Positions 1-13,600 of a stretch of 64,000 bases of DNA are shown here, piece by piece. The DNA is from Aphrophora alni (taxonomy: Eukaryota; Arthropoda; Insecta; Hemiptera; Aphrophoridae), in assembly GCA_963513935.1 (NCBI GenBank), contig OY740769.1:103891762-103955761 (forward strand), read 5' to 3'. Positions within the stretch are counted from its first letter, which is position 1. Each line of letters starts with the position of its first letter. A program made the translations under genes and the position numbers. The notes under the pieces are model-generated. The model saw only the letters and a program-made list of their open reading frames with translations. It searched no databases and was not told where the DNA came from.

Positions 1-830
1 TGTCTTGCTACAACTCGAGGAGCCTTTAGTTCAACATCAAGTTCTCTGCAAATTTCAGAAGCTCTGTAGAAAATATTTTTAAATTTGCCAGAAGCATTCT
101 TTCTGTCAGATTCACACAACTTGGTCAATTTACGGATGCGATCATGAACTGTTTTAATGTTGACATTGACTCCCTGCAACTTGTTGTACACTGGCTCCAA
201 TTTAGCTGCGTAAGTAGCAATGACTGTGAGCGTTACAATATACTTTAGAGTTGTTGCTACTGTACACAGTTGGTGAGCTTTTGTTTGTGTATCCTGGTTG
301 TTCGCTCCTTCAGAAAGTTCCTTTACAACTTGGACAATCTGTACAAAGTTTTCAGTAAAAATTCTGATGCTCTTGTATTTTGCTGACCAGCGGGTTTCAC
401 AAAACATAGGTATGTTTGGAATCTTCTTCCTTCGCAAAACACTTCCTCTATAAAACTTGATGATTTCCTTTGTTGTACCAGCAGCATTTCGCACTTCTTT
501 GACGTTGTTTAAGTCATTAACCACTAGGTTCAACACATTGGATATTTTTCCCTAATCAGACTCTGCACTCCACTTACATGAACAGCCATTGTTGAGCAAC
601 CATCATACCCCGGACCAACGAGAGTATTTAGATCCAATCCTCATGCATTCAAAAACTGGGGAATAGTTCCTGAAATAGAAGTTGTGTTTAGCTCTTCCAA
701 CAATGGTACATATTCCAGAAATTCTTCACAGATAGTGGGCTTATTTTTTTCATCACAACGAACGTACCTAAGGCCAATTGATAGTTTGTACGCGATTGCG
801 AAAGTAGTGAACGCGGTTCTCAAACACTGA
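1..830 (-). pseudogene. hAT-superfamily transposase fragment (DUF4371/THAP12-like), broken
   Basis: Read on the minus strand, this encodes a piece of a hAT transposase of the type often annotated as 52 kDa repressor of the inhibitor of protein kinase-like. Recognisable blocks, in order, are an N-terminal part with IGLRYVRCDEKNKPT and FLEYVPLLEELN (about 823-641), the catalytic-region motif LVGPGYDGCSTM with GVQSLIREKYP (about 640-560), then VLNLVVND and CETRWSAKYKS (about 545-395) continuing open to the window edge. An in-frame TGA interrupts the frame at 641-643. After REKYP the frame meets a stop, and it resumes in another frame at VLNLVV; the YVHC..HR block expected between them is missing, so a deletion with frameshift lies near 540-560. 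It is not functional as it stands and continues left of the window. Confidence 0.8.
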
Positions 831-1275
831 CTGATTTATATAGTTCTTATTTTTTGCTAAACATTGACTTCTCTAGTTTTCCACTGCAAATGTATTATTC
901 TTTTACAAAGTAGACGTAATCGAACAAAAATAACTTAGAAGTAGGCGTACTGAATTTAAAATAAATTCCGCAAAACATGACTTTGTTCTCAGTTATAAAA
1001 TTCAAAAGTTGATTCTTGACACTGATACCAAAGCCACAGAATCGGCGATATCGGGAATCGACATTGAGATTCAACTTATCTCTGCTATTTTGTTTTTGCT
1101 TTATTAATAAATTTCTAGCTGAAAAATGCGTAAAAACGCAATTTCAGGACATCATTTTTTAAAAATTCCCTGGACCCCCCTTTTCCTGGTGCACTCCAGA
1201 CCCCCCTGCATATCTCTGACCCTATTCTCCCGGCGCCTATGGTTGTAAACAGCCAAAACAATCGAATGTGAAGCA
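831..1275. other. Non-coding flank of the hAT fragment
   Basis: No gene is visible. It lies directly upstream of the minus-strand hAT fragment. The C/G-rich stretch at about 1165-1250, with GGCGCC near 1230, may be the 5' non-coding end of that element, but I could not find a matching second terminus or a target duplication. Confidence 0.3.
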
Positions 1276-1795
1276 GTGAAAATCCTCACACTTTTGCAGA
1301 ATGAACATTACATGCTTATAAATCAATTTGTGGTATGTAATTTCGAGTATGTAATTTTGAGTAGTTGTGTGATAACACTTTTATTTTTTGACACAACTAT
1401 CACTGCCAAAGTTTATTTTAATTTAATCCAACAGTTTGTCGTTTTGTTAGATGTTAAAGAAAGACAGTATTAGTTTCAGCAGGATGATGTACTACCAAAA
1501 ATGCAAATGAAACAAATGACTAAGTTGTAGGAATTTTTTATGATAGCTTGGTTTTAAAAATCTGTGGCTCACTTAGATTCCTAGATCTCACTCTTCCTGA
1601 TTTTTACCTGTGGGAATATTTGAAAAGTATGGTATTTTAAAACCTACACTTGAAGACCTAAAGGTGAATATTGAAAGAGAAATTTTAAACATAAGTGAAC
1701 ATACATTAATATGAATGGCTGTAAATCTCGTGAAACGTGTAAGAGTCTGTATTCGGGTCAATGGAAATTACTTTCAGCATCTATTGTATAAGTAA
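1276..1795 (+). pseudogene. Decayed mariner-like (IS630/Tc1/mariner, DUF4817-type) transposase C-terminal part
   Basis: Three frames must be combined to read it. About 1365-1470 gives LLFFDTTITAKVYFNLIQQF, about 1474-1510 gives FQQDDVLPKMQ (family FQQDGAPPH), about 1581-1641 gives LDLTLPDFYLWEYLKSMVF (family RSPDLTPLDFFLWGYLK), and about 1640-1712 gives KPTLEDLKVNIEREI. After 1712 the expected VNGNYFQHLL-like tail is present. Stops and frameshifts separate the blocks, so it is an inactive relic. The same transposase type recurs at 5450-6310 and 39831-40576. Confidence 0.7.
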
Positions 1796-2880
1796 AGAAA
1801 GTGTTTGTATCAATCATAAAGAATTATTCATTACGAAATTAGAAAATTACCAACCAGGTTGTGTCCTTTATGAATACAGAGTATAAAGGCTTTTTTTTAC
1901 CTGGACAGAAAAAACTCTTTATCCAAGGGCCTCCTTACACAGGATTTCATTAGAGAAATGGAGGAATAGAAAGCTGATCAGTCTAACCCTCAAGCAACAA
2001 CATAGAATTGCCCATGTGAGAACTCAAACCTAAAAAATTTTGTCACTGTAGAATTTTACCGCCTAAAAAATATTACATTTGCTATCTCTGTATTTATTTG
2101 ATCTCCTATATTCTGGATATACCTGACTTTTTATTTAAAAGTAACTATGTGCAGCATAATTAATTATAATAAAAGAAATAGAGAGAAAATGCAGCATCAA
2201 ATTCAAAGACTAGTTTTAATAGAAAAGTCCTCTTCATCAGGGGACTTAATTTAGTAATTTAATTTATTAGGGAATGATTTTAAACTAATGGATACTATGT
2301 TTGGAACAAAATGAAAAATAATATTATTAGAGAAATGCTACATAGATACTTGTGAATTTGTACAGGAGAAACATCCTTTTTAAATGTTAAGTATTGTGTT
2401 TTGATGTAAGTATTGTATTTTGATGTATTGCATGTTTTTATTGTTCATTTTTAATTATTTACCTATTCTTAAATTGTAAAAAATAACTGACTTGTTGTTT
2501 GTTTTGTACTTTTTGTACACAGGTGCTATGCAATAATAAAAAGTCATTAGCATCTGTCTTGTTATATTGAAACACACACTGACTGGGACCTGGAGTCACT
2601 TGAAATTAAAGAGCTAGTTATTCCCCGATCAAAGGAATTCCAGGTATAAAAATAGTATTTCCAGCATTACTTCGATCGCACAGTGCAATGCTCTCTCTTC
2701 GAGACGTACCTTTTCACAGCTATGATTAGTTCAGATTCTTCAGAAACATTATTACGCTCCTGTTTTCAGAGTTGAGTGTATTCAATTTAAAAAAATTAAT
2801 ATTTAAAAATTAAGCAATCAAATTTTTGAAATAAACTATATTATATATTATTTTAAGTTCAGGTAAGACTAAAATTACTG
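1796..2880. other. Intergenic, no gene seen
   Basis: AT-rich sequence without a coding region I can support. It includes a short segment near 2205-2260 (CTCTTCATCAGGGGACTTAA) that may be repeat-derived. Confidence 0.4.
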
Positions 2881-2894
2881 TAAACTTCCAATCT

Positions 2895-3695
2895 CAAAAA
2901 ACAATACAAAAATTTCCTCATTCGCCCATCCCCAAAATAAATTAAAAATCGTACAAAACTATTTGTCAACAAAAATGTCAATTGGGTAGTAGTCAAACAA
3001 AAAGTGGAAATAAACCATGAACCCAGTCTTTGAAATTAATATTTATATATTAAAATAGGGCCTAAACGTGCTTTCCTTATATCATAATATATGTACTTAG
3101 TGTAATTTGTATATGATTTTAAACTCAACCTTTTAACGTGGGCGGACAAGGTTCATTTTTGGTTTTCCCAATTATTCCTCAACCATATTTTTTTACTTGT
3201 GATTTTCTCTTTGGTTTGGGTCCTAAATCTTCACATTTCACTAAAATTTGAATGGAAATTGGTAGAGCTGATTCAGAGAAATTATAACTTTTATAACAGC
3301 CCCATGGCGGATTCATTTGTTTTTTACTGATAACTCACGGACACAGTAATGGAAAGATGGCGACCCAATAAGTTTTGTTTAGGTCTTTAGAGGCTACAGT
3401 TGAGTAAAATTTGATCAAAATCGTCAGAGCCAATTTTGAGAAAATGATAATTTTGTGTTTTTCCATTACAACTATTTTGAGTTTTTTACAAAAAATGATA
3501 TGAAAGTCCTGAGTTATTGTCAAAACATCCCCACATGTCAAATTTGATTAAAATCTGATCACATGTTTGGGCTAAGAGATCTGAATATATCTTTTACATG
3601 TCATTTCAAAAACCAGTTTTGTTGGAGTCAGAGGACATTGATCACAACTTTATACCATGCAGATGTTAGAAAGTAAAAAAAGATTGATCTTAATT
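2895..3695 (+). repeat. R1 interspersed repeat, near full-length copy
   Basis: R1 is the commonest repeat here, with more than a dozen copies in both orientations. Landmarks in order are a start with GCACAAACTTTCTCAC, then CCAAAAATGTCAGT, GAAAATAAACCATG, ATAGGGCCTAAAC, TTAATCTTCACATTTCACTAA, GATGGCGACCAATA, CTTAGAGGCTACA, TTTGATCAAAATCG, AGAGCCGATTTTGAGAAAAT, CATACCAAATTTGATTAAAA, CAGGGGACCTCAAA, and an end with CACATAACTTTCTCTATACTA followed by TGTGAGAAAGTAAA. This copy has most landmarks, the first ones weakly. No transposase is encoded, so it behaves like a non-autonomous element. Confidence 0.75.
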
Positions 3696-4384
3696 ATAGT
3701 ATACACATTGTTTTTGGTAACAGACAGATATAAATTTGTCTACAGTTATTTTTTCTCTGGTGCATAAAACATGGAAGCAAAATATTTTAGGCTACGTGCA
3801 AATTAAAGCCTTATTTCTTTATATTGATTACCAACTCGTAAGTTATCACACCTTGGCAAATATTGTGGAGGTACTTACTTTTGTCTTCTGTTACTACATC
3901 TTCAACAAAGTAATATCCTGAATCTTTCAGTTTTGTCAGTACATTTATTGGAATGGAAGTGGTACAGAGTGGCCTCATCTTCAAATGTACCTAAAAAACT
4001 AAATTTAATTAGCAGAGTACCAACTAATCATTATTTATATATTTTAAAAATATTCACATGAACTTTAACTAACAGCTTATTTAGCAGAAAAACATGGTGT
4101 TTCGTTATTCACTGTCATATTATGAATCATATTGCTAAATTTTAAAGAAATCGGGCCAAAATTGCTATTTATTAAGTCGGTTTATGACTTATTTGGACTA
4201 ATTTATAGGTTATATTGTTAAAATTAGATTTTTTAGCAAAAAATAACAGGGCGATAACATTTAATAATTTTTTCTCATAGAAGGTAAATCGTTGTATCAT
4301 TGGGTGATACAGAATGCTAGCTGTATGAAATTATTTGATCCAGGTGTGTTTAGGATCTATAATGAAAATTAATTAAATAAATGG

Positions 4385-5060
4385 TTCTAAAACACTGCAC
4401 AAACTTTTTCACTCATTCCGAAATCCAAATAAAAACCAACCTAAACTAATTGTCACCAAAAATGTTAGTTCAGTAGTAAATGAACCATGAATTCTGTCAT
4501 TGAAACAATATTTATATATTTAAATAAATGGCATAACATGTTTCAATTGTGCTATAAATATGTCATCAGTGTAAATTGTATTTGAATAAAATCTATCAAA
4601 TAATGCCTGCCAAGGTTCATTTTTGTTTTTTGCCAATTATTCATGAACTGTAATATATTTTTTACTTACAATTTTGGTACACTTTACTGAAAAATAATCA
4701 GTAGGTAGAGTTGATATTGAGAAAATAGATCTCTTAAGCTTATGGCAGTATTTTTAGGTTTTTACCGATCACTCATGTATCAGCATTTTTAGAGAGATGA
4801 CAACCGATTCGTTTTGTTTTGGTCCTTAGAGGCTACATTTGACCAAATCTTTACAACTGATTAGGATAAAATTTAATTTTGTGTTTTTGTTATGACAGCT
4901 ACCCTAAAATTTTAAGTTATCCAACAAATGAAAAAGCACAGAGATAGTTATGACTTAAATATGCCCACATACTAAATTTCATTAAAATTGGTCCACACAT
5001 TTGGGCTGTAGATCACTGCACAACAGACAGACATCATTCCAATTCCAAATAATTCTGAAT
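4385..5060 (+). repeat. R1 interspersed repeat copy
   Basis: It begins with GCACAAACTTTTTCAC near 4395, carries CCAAAAATGTTAGTTCAGTAG and the CTTAGAGGCTACATTTGACC block near 4825, and ends around CAGACAGACATCATTCCAA near 5030. The terminal CATAACTTTCTC block is missing. Confidence 0.75.
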
Positions 5061-5449
5061 TAAGAGAATAAGAAGACTTAACGGTTCAATGAATATTCAT
5101 CACTTGTCATTAGTAATATAAAAATAAACAAAACACTTAATGATTTATGACTATACATCTAAAATAATCCAAAAATTAATAAAAGAAACTATGTTCATTT
5201 AAATACACTATTTTCTAAAAAAAAACAAAAACATACAAATATAAACTCACACAGCTATTCACATACATCCATCCTCTCAACACATAACCCACCACTCAGC
5301 CCACAAGTCAGCAAATTCTTATAGCTCTCTTAGGAAACATTTTAGGTTCATGAAATAACTATTATTTAGTTTTATTTATAATTGGGTAACCAATGTTTTA
5401 ACATTTAATCATATGATCTATTTCATCTAAAAAAATAAACGTGAGGACC

Positions 5450-6310
5450 CTGCGAAGAAAAGTTCAGTGTTTTTTGTGACTTGGAAAATTTACTTCTGTA
5501 ATGCTAGGACAATATGACTATTGACATGTATTTCAAAAATCGAGAAGAACCTCTACATTAAAATAACATTCGTAGATGGGATGAACAGTTGAAAGAAACT
5601 TGTAGTCTATTACACAAAAAGTGATGAAGTAAGCAATCAATCAGCAATGAAAGTGTTGAAAACATACAAAAAACTTTTCCAAGTCTACTAAAATCTGTTT
5701 GTAAATGTGCTCAAAAACTAGATTTTGTAAAAACAACATTTCACGAGGTTTTGAAGGAAAAAAACTCGGGTTTACAAGCTATAAGCTTCAATTATGCCAT
5801 GCTTTGCGGCCTGGGGATATTAACCTCAAAAGGATTGCTGCAGACAGTCTTGATAAAATTGAAGATGATAAGAATTTTCTAAACAGAGTTATGTTTTCAG
5901 TGGTGTGGCCCTTCTCTATTCTTCAGGACAAGTACATCACCATAATGTTCAAATTTGGGCAATGAAGTCCCTCATCCCTTTGTTGAACATAAGCATGACA
6001 CCCTGAAAGTCATGTGTTTTTCCTCGGGATTATATGATTGGGTCCTTTTTCTTTGCTGAAAGCATGTCTAGTGTAATTTTCTATGTTGACATCAATGTTG
6101 TTTATAACTTCCCTGATAAGAAAGTTTGTCAATAATGTATTGAGAAAGGTGGATGGAAGGGTTGGCCACCACGCTTACACTCATGAATTTTTATTTATGA
6201 GAGTGTGTTAAACAAAATTTCTACAGTGAAAGGAAACTACATCCAACATTTAGGACAACAAATTTATGAAGCAAAGGAACTCTCAGTCAGGGGTTTTAAG
6301 TGAAGTGTGG
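5450..6310 (+). pseudogene. Decayed mariner-like transposase (DUF4817-type)
   Basis: The clearest block (about 5780-5900) reads YKLQLCHALRPGDINLKRIA and then LDKIEDDKNFLNRVMFS, matching the family pattern RPYRLQLLQALKPxD..FLDRVVFSDE. The catalytic FSDE position reads FSVV here. A further block, NVQIWAMKS, near 5945-5970 fits the family NVRIWG. Frames shift several times and stops intervene, so the relic is inactive. It is related to the copy at 39831-40576 but much more decayed at its ends, where I could not identify terminal repeats. Confidence 0.65.
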
Positions 6311-6339
6311 GAAGAACTGGAATATAGCTTGGACAAGGC

Positions 6340-7517
6340 CCACATACAATTCAGACAAATAAGAAAAAAATATTAATTTGTTAATTTATTTTATATAGCC
6401 TATGTATTTAAAACCTATACTATTGTAAATACATTTATTAAAAATCCCACCATGTTTTCGTGTATTAAAGTAGCACCCATCCAAAAATTGTATAACCTCA
6501 AGTTAAAAATCCTTTTACAAGTAGGCTACATATTTATGTTTAAATTTTGTACAATTTCAAAATTATGTTATATTAAAACAGTTGCTCCCAATTATTACAT
6601 AGAGAAACTTTAAAAAATAAATAATAACTTTCCACATAACAGTTTCATAATCGCTGTAATTAAAAAATATAGATTGCTAAGCTCTACAATACATAAGTTT
6701 TTATAGGCTCATTTAAAACTACACAAAAATGGTTTTAAAAGCTGTCATTTACAAATTTTGGGACTATTTTATCGTATCATTTAATGTGCATTAACCTCCA
6801 TATTATTAAATACAGATTCACAAAATTACCTATGTAGGGCCTAAGAAGAATCAATCAAAATCCGTTTAAAACGGTTGTCATTTTGAAATTTTGGGTTAAT
6901 TTTTTCCCCAATCATATTTAGAACAGTAAAACCTGACTGAAGTGTCAAATTTGACTGAAATTTATCTAAAATTTCTATTAATAGAGCTATTACTGATGAT
7001 TTTACTTCTAATTTTTAGGTTAAACACACACATTTTTTCCAGATATATTTCTCTTTTTTGTTGTAGAAAAACGTTTAAGATATAAATTAAAGCTGTCCAA
7101 AAAGAGTTATTGTAAAAAATTATAGATCTTATTTCCGAAAAGTGATTATTTAAACTTTAAAATACCAACCGATTTTTCTGGTTGGCAAGTTTATCGAACG
7201 ATTTGTTAAAACAAACATAGATACCAATTTGATTGAAATCAGATTAAAATTGCAATCTCTAGAGCGTTTTTAAAACGCATGCATTGCACACGTGCACATG
7301 TACATGTACCAAAAAATATCGCCGAATTATTAAAATGGGTAGGATCGGTGCACATTCCATAGTCTCGAGTATAGGTGTTTTTATGAGAGAAGTGGAATAT
7401 TTAGAACTTCTATATTAAATTCAGTAGTTACCTGTACGGAACGCAAAGTCGAAGGTAAATCAAACCTAAAAACAACGTAAAATTTATCATAATGCAATCT
7501 CTAGGCGTAAATCGATC
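6340..7517. other. Upstream region of the fasciclin-domain gene
   Basis: No coding region is supported. The gene's 5' UTR and promoter should lie in its right part, but I see no convincing TATA box or initiator combination. The rest is AT-rich and may include worn repeat sequence. Confidence 0.35.
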
Positions 7518-7657
7518 ATGAGTTGTAAAGATGCAGAAGGAAGGACAGACCGCAGTATGTATCTAGCCGTCATGGCGTGGACAGTGTTAGCTCTAATCTC
7601 AATGGCACAGGCTTCTTCCATTCCTTGGTGGAATATAAAGTTGGCTGAAGAACAAGG
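7518..7657 (+). CDS. mfas: mfas exon 1: start codon and signal peptide
   Basis: It codes residues 1-46 plus two bases of Gly47 and ends at donor GG|GTATGT. A basic/polar N-terminus is followed by a hydrophobic core from Tyr15 to Ala30 and a likely cleavage site AQA|SS after residue 32. Met14 (7557) is an alternative start that would give a more typical signal peptide; I chose the first in-frame ATG. Phase 2 matches exon 2 exactly (GG plus A gives Gly, then PNVCVVEEL), which supports the join across the 27.9-kb intron. Confidence 0.8.
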
Positions 7658-10600
7658 GTATGTACAATAAGTCTACTTTGTTCAAGTTATTTATAAAACT
7701 TTAAAAGTATTTGTTTTTTACGGATTTGTAATATCACTACGAAAATGAATCATGCAATCTTCCAATGTTCTTAATGAAATTTACAGATAAATTGATTTAA
7801 TAAGCGGGAATTTGTTCGTTAAAATCTAAAACAATTCAAACACAAATATTAAATTGTCAATATTATCTACAGAATTGGAAGGAAAGCACCACTTTTAGGA
7901 GGTTGAAAACACCAAATTATATTTACCCAAGTACCAAATTTGATATAAAATCCTTAGTATGTGTTGCAGAACACCTAACAGACAACAGTCTATCTACCTT
8001 ATTAAGTATCAAATGACCTATAAACAGATAGTTTGACGAAAAACCTTTACATTGATTTTTTTGACCCATCACATAACTTTCTCTGTACAACATATATGTC
8101 AAAAATTAATATGTAATAAACTGTGTAAAAACATTGCACAAACTTTCTCACATACATCCATAAAACGAAATCAAACTAATAGTACATTCAAAACGTGGGG
8201 TGATATTGTTCAATTCATGCCACGAATAGAGACTACTTTCATTATACATAAAACATAATTTCTTAATTAATTTTAAGGTGTTTTAGTGGTAGTTTTACCC
8301 CTCAAAAGGGAGAAAATAATTTGCGATATTTTTTTAAAACACTAATTGCAAATAAAAAATATGCAAAAATAAATTTTTCTCAACTTATTTTTTAAAATTA
8401 CTTTAAATTAGATTTTTTTAATCCCCAGAGGAGATTTATGGTTATTTTTAATCCATAAAGGGATGAAAATATATTTGTTTAGCCGTAATATATCTATTTA
8501 TTTGAAATATAAAGCAAAATGTAATAAAACGAAACTGTTTACGTACTTTTTATTTTATAGTGTTTTAGGAGTAATTTCCCTCCTCTAATTGGTGAAAACA
8601 ATTTGCCATATTTTTTAAAAATACTAATTAATTATAAATTTAAAAAATATATATCCAAACGCGTTTTTTCCATGTGTAGTTAAATTTGGATGTTTTTTAC
8701 CCCTGATAGGTGTAGATGTAGTTTTTATTTCTTAAGGGATGATAATATTATTTTTAGTTGTAAAAAGTTTATTACTTTCAATTATCAAATTTATTGCAAA
8801 AAAGTAACATTATAATTTTTTATCATACATTTTTCTCTTTTTCTTCTTCTAAGGGTGTGGTTTTAAACCCCTACGATTTACCCTAAGAATAAATTTTGGC
8901 TCAATTAATATCATCACACTAAAAATATAAATTATTCCTGAAATAGTCATTTCATAAAGTAATTTAAGAATTTTAATTACATTATTGCAAAAAACCCTTA
9001 AAGGGGTTTTTGCATTTTTAGGAGTGACGCCACAACTTTGGGGTTTCAAGACCTCGATTTTCGGAATCAGCGGGCCAAAAAGTATAATGAAAGTAGCCTT
9101 TATTCGTGACTTGAACAATGTCACCCCGCGTTTTGAATGGACTATAAAAACAATCTTCCAAAATTGTCTCACTACAAAAATATATATATTTAAACTTTTC
9201 CCCAATCAGCGTGGTTTTTCTTTTTAATTTCGAAAGATATGTATATAAGGTATAAACTTGTCCTACGTTTAAATTTAATGGAAATATCGACTTTTTAACG
9301 ACTGCGTTGTTTTTTATCAATTATTCTTGAACAGTAATTTTCAATTACTCGTGCTTTTCCGATTTGGTTTGCGTAATGATTTGTCCACTAAACTTTGGTA
9401 AAACCTTTAAAAGAAATTAGTTCTTTCACAAAAGCTCCATGAACATATTTGGAAGATGTTTCGATTTTTGACCAGTAACTTATAATCGGCAGTTTTTGGA
9501 GATACTGTATACCTACTAATACGTTTACTTTAGGTTCTTAGAGACTATATTTTAACAAAATTTGATAATAATCGTTAGAGCCGATTTTGAGAAAAATGTA
9601 AATTTTTAGATTTATAGGACGAAGCTACCCCAAAATATTAAGTTATCAAACAATATCACACATTTGTGTTAAAGAGCTATTCACAAACTATTCTGAGCTC
9701 AGGGTTCCCAACACGATGTTTACTCATCACACAATGTACCAAATCACAAGTAAAAGAAAAGTGCTTTTCAGGAACATATGAAAAAAATAAAATAAAACAT
9801 GGACGTTGGTAGCCGTCGTATAAACTCCACTTCATTTAAATCCGAATTAAGCTAAGTGTGAGTTAATGGCAAAAACAAACCAAGCTTGTGTTCCATTTAA
9901 ATAAATATATTAAAAAATACAAAAAGTTAGTAAGAGTTTCCTAAATATGTATAAACTCCCAGACGAAGTTCAACGAAATAAACAGTAGTTTTGCTGTAAA
10001 TCTTGTCTCATTATTTTCCTTAGACTAGATAAGCAAGTTGGATTTTTTGAATATTTTACCGGCCGCCATTTTGGATTGAAGTAACATAGCGACCTCTAAT
10101 TATTGCAGTTATTTTCTACTAAACAATATCTCTAAAAAAAGTTATTACTAGATGAGACTTATCATTTGAAAATTTTGAGTTACCTTACTTTGAGGTGGGA
10201 ATGAATTTACCTTATAACGTCAAAAATAGTTGTTTTACATCAAAACAACAATACTAAAATTTCAGCTTTCTACTATTAATTTCAAAATTATTTGACCGTG
10301 ACGGGACTTTTTGTACAACCGGAATATTTAAGCCGTTCACAAATTAATTGCTATTTTTTCATATATACGTAGTAAAGACAAAGTTATATTAGGTTAGGTT
10401 TAAAAAATCAATATCGAGTATTGTTTGTGGGTATATAGGTTTTGAGGTCCTCTGTCCGAAAATTAATTTTTGGAATTATGTCTATCCTTCTCCTGTCTGG
10501 CGTGCAATGCTATACAGCTCAAACGTGTGGACAGATTTTTATAAAATTTTGTATGAGGGCTAGTTTAGCCATATCTCAAGACTTTTTACCTCGATAACTC

Positions 10601-13600
10601 AACATTCGGGGTATCTGGTATAAGAGAAAAACACAAAATTACGATTTCATCAAAATCTGCTCCAATGATTTTGATCAAATGTTGGTAAGTGTAGCCTATA
10701 AGGACGTACACGACTGTTTTGGTCGCCATCTCTCATAAACTCCCGATTCGTGAGTTATCATTTCTCAAAATCAGCTCGACCGGTTTCGTTCAAATTTTAG
10801 TGAAATGTGAAGATAAATGACTCAAATTCTCGTGAAAAATCGCAAGTAAAAAAATGATAAAAGTAATCCTTTGCCGTCGTCATTACAGGTTCTATTTTAA
10901 TCAAATACGATTATCCTGAGAACTCGTTGGGACAAGGGAAACAAGATTAGGCCCTATTTAAATATATAAATTAGTTTTACAAAGACAACGTCCATAGTTT
11001 AATTTTATTTTTTGACTATCAACTACCAAAAATGACATTTTTGGTTATGGAAATAGGTAAGTGAGAAAGTTTGTGCAATGTTTTTGCACAGTTTATTCAA
11101 GAATATATATTTTAAACATTAAATGAAGAAGAGAAACTGTCATGATAAAAATCTATCCTATCCTTATACCTACCAATGTAAATTTCAATGTACAAAATGT
11201 TTTATAAACTATGAATATAGGCGGTCTGGAAATTTAACATGAATAAAAAAAATACTCCACATTTCTTTAAAATATCGAAAAATCTCCCACCCCCCCATGT
11301 ATATCTCATGGACGATAAGTTGGTGTAGCATGGTTCCCCTCATCAACTTGTGTAATATAAAAAGTATAGTTGTGCCACAACCTCATCCTAAGCATAAATT
11401 GTATTGGTTTTTAATGACAGCGGTTAAGTTTCATTTTCGTTTTTTGTTAATTATTTCTAAAACTAAGACTAATTATAGACGATGTAAAAACTCCTAAACA
11501 GGCATTTTTGTTTGTCTTCTTGGATAGTTATTGTATTTTGATCAAAATCATTTGAGCCGTTTTTTTGAAAATGGGTGGTCTTATGGGAAGTCATCCCAAA
11601 TTTGGAATTATCGAGAAAAGTAGTCTAAAGATATGACCTAAACATGTCCACGTACAGTAGCCTTAGACTAGTAGTGTGTCTAGTGTAATGGGTGTGTCCT
11701 CCCTTCTACTTGTTTCCCTAACTTGACTTGACGGTACAACCTATTCCAAGAAAACTAGGTACACAAATTACTGCTTAGCTACATTTAATTCTTAAAGTTT
11801 AAGTACAAGTTAATTCTTAAAAGTTTAATTTTGTAAGCGTTTTATTCTTATATACTACGATAAAAGAAACGAAAGTAGGGTAGGCGTTTACACAGAAGCA
11901 TTTGAGGTCTATATATTTTTTATTGGGGTTGTACCACTAAAAGCAAACGCAACAAACGAAGTGTGGGGGGGGGGCTCACCTTTCCTCTCCACCCCACACA
12001 TTCCTACCTTGAGGATACAGTACCTCCGTTTAGGCTACACTTCTGTGCATAAACAGACAATAGACGGCAGACGACGAAAATCATGGCGGGGACCTTTTTG
12101 TCATCACAATAATATGTATACACGGGTGCTCACATGTAGTTGAAACTAATGGGTCAGTGTTATGTCATCATATGTTATTGCAACAATTAAATGGAACAGC
12201 TGGTTTTGTTTATTCATTTATTGACGATTGATCACGATCTAACTCTATTTACAACTTCAGTTAGTTCAAGGCTTCTTAATGGCTGGCAATCTAAGCTTTG
12301 AGGAATCTAAATTGAACCTGAAGGAATACTGAACTTGTGAAACCGCTGAAACTGTTGGTAGATTCAACCGAGAAGGTTCATTTGGAGCTCAACCACTAAC
12401 CATATTTGTAATTTACAAACTGCGAAAATAAGAGGATCACTTCTTCATGCAAATAGGTGGTAGACAGATTCCTGTCACGGCTGAGCATAACGGAGTGTTG
12501 GTAACTGAAACTTTTATATAATACACGAGATAGAGATATGAACGAATAAAGGGTTTGACAACTTAGGGACACTTATTTTTATAACCAAGTCGAAGTCTTT
12601 AACAGAGAGAGAGACACGCACGTGAGTCCTTGGTTTTACCAACGGACCCTAACAAAGAAAAATCAATGACAAAGCAATCCATCTTTTAATGCTTTTGAAT
12701 TGTTTATCCCACACCTCACAAAATGTGCTTTTAACTTATACGCTACGCATTATTTATTCGTCATTAAAAAAACTACAATATATGATTTCGCACTCCAATT
12801 TAATTATACATCCAAATAATTTTCTTTAGATTTGTAGGTCATGCCGTGTTCAAAGTAATAACTTGAGGAAGGAGAGTATCTGACACTTCTAAATTTGACC
12901 TAGCGCCAACATATTAATTTTTCGTCATAGATATTCATAATCAGAATAACTTCTAGTTTTATTTAACACCCCAACATAATATTTGCAAAAACATTTTTTT
13001 ACAAATTGTCTTGTCTGTATAGACGAGTTACGACTTACAGACACGCGCATAAATTATAAGGGTCTTAGGTTTTAACAACAGACCCTAATAAAAATAAACC
13101 AATATAAATGAAATCCATCTTTTAACGCTATTGAATTAAAAGTCTCACATCTCACAAAAACTCCTTTATAAAAAAATTTTTTTTTTTAAAACGCATTTAA
13201 TTAAAAACTAATCGCAACGCATTTATTATTGTGTGGTTAAATTAAGTTTTTCGTCATACAAAAAACTATATAATATGATTTCGCACTGCAATTTAATTTC
13301 AAATCCAAATAATTTTCTTCATATTTGTAGGTCACGCCGTGTTCAAGTTGGAGATATCTCCAAAAGCATATTTGACATTTTAATTTGGCCTAGCGTCAGC
13401 ATATTTTTTTTTTTCGTCGAATAATATACATATTCGTAATCAGAATACCTTCTAGTTTTATTTGATAGCACGCACATAATATTTCCAAATAAAATTTCAT
13501 TTCAATAGTTTTTACCCCTTGGCCCAAATTGCCCGCTAAATTTTTGTATTTCTACTATATTTTTCTATATATAAAACAATACAAAGAATATAATTCTTAG

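Noticed and set aside
8849..9320. Three overlapping ORFs of 80 to 118 codons on both strands
   Set aside because: They lie in the right arm of an inverted-repeat element and adjoining repeat sequence, with no recognisable protein pattern.
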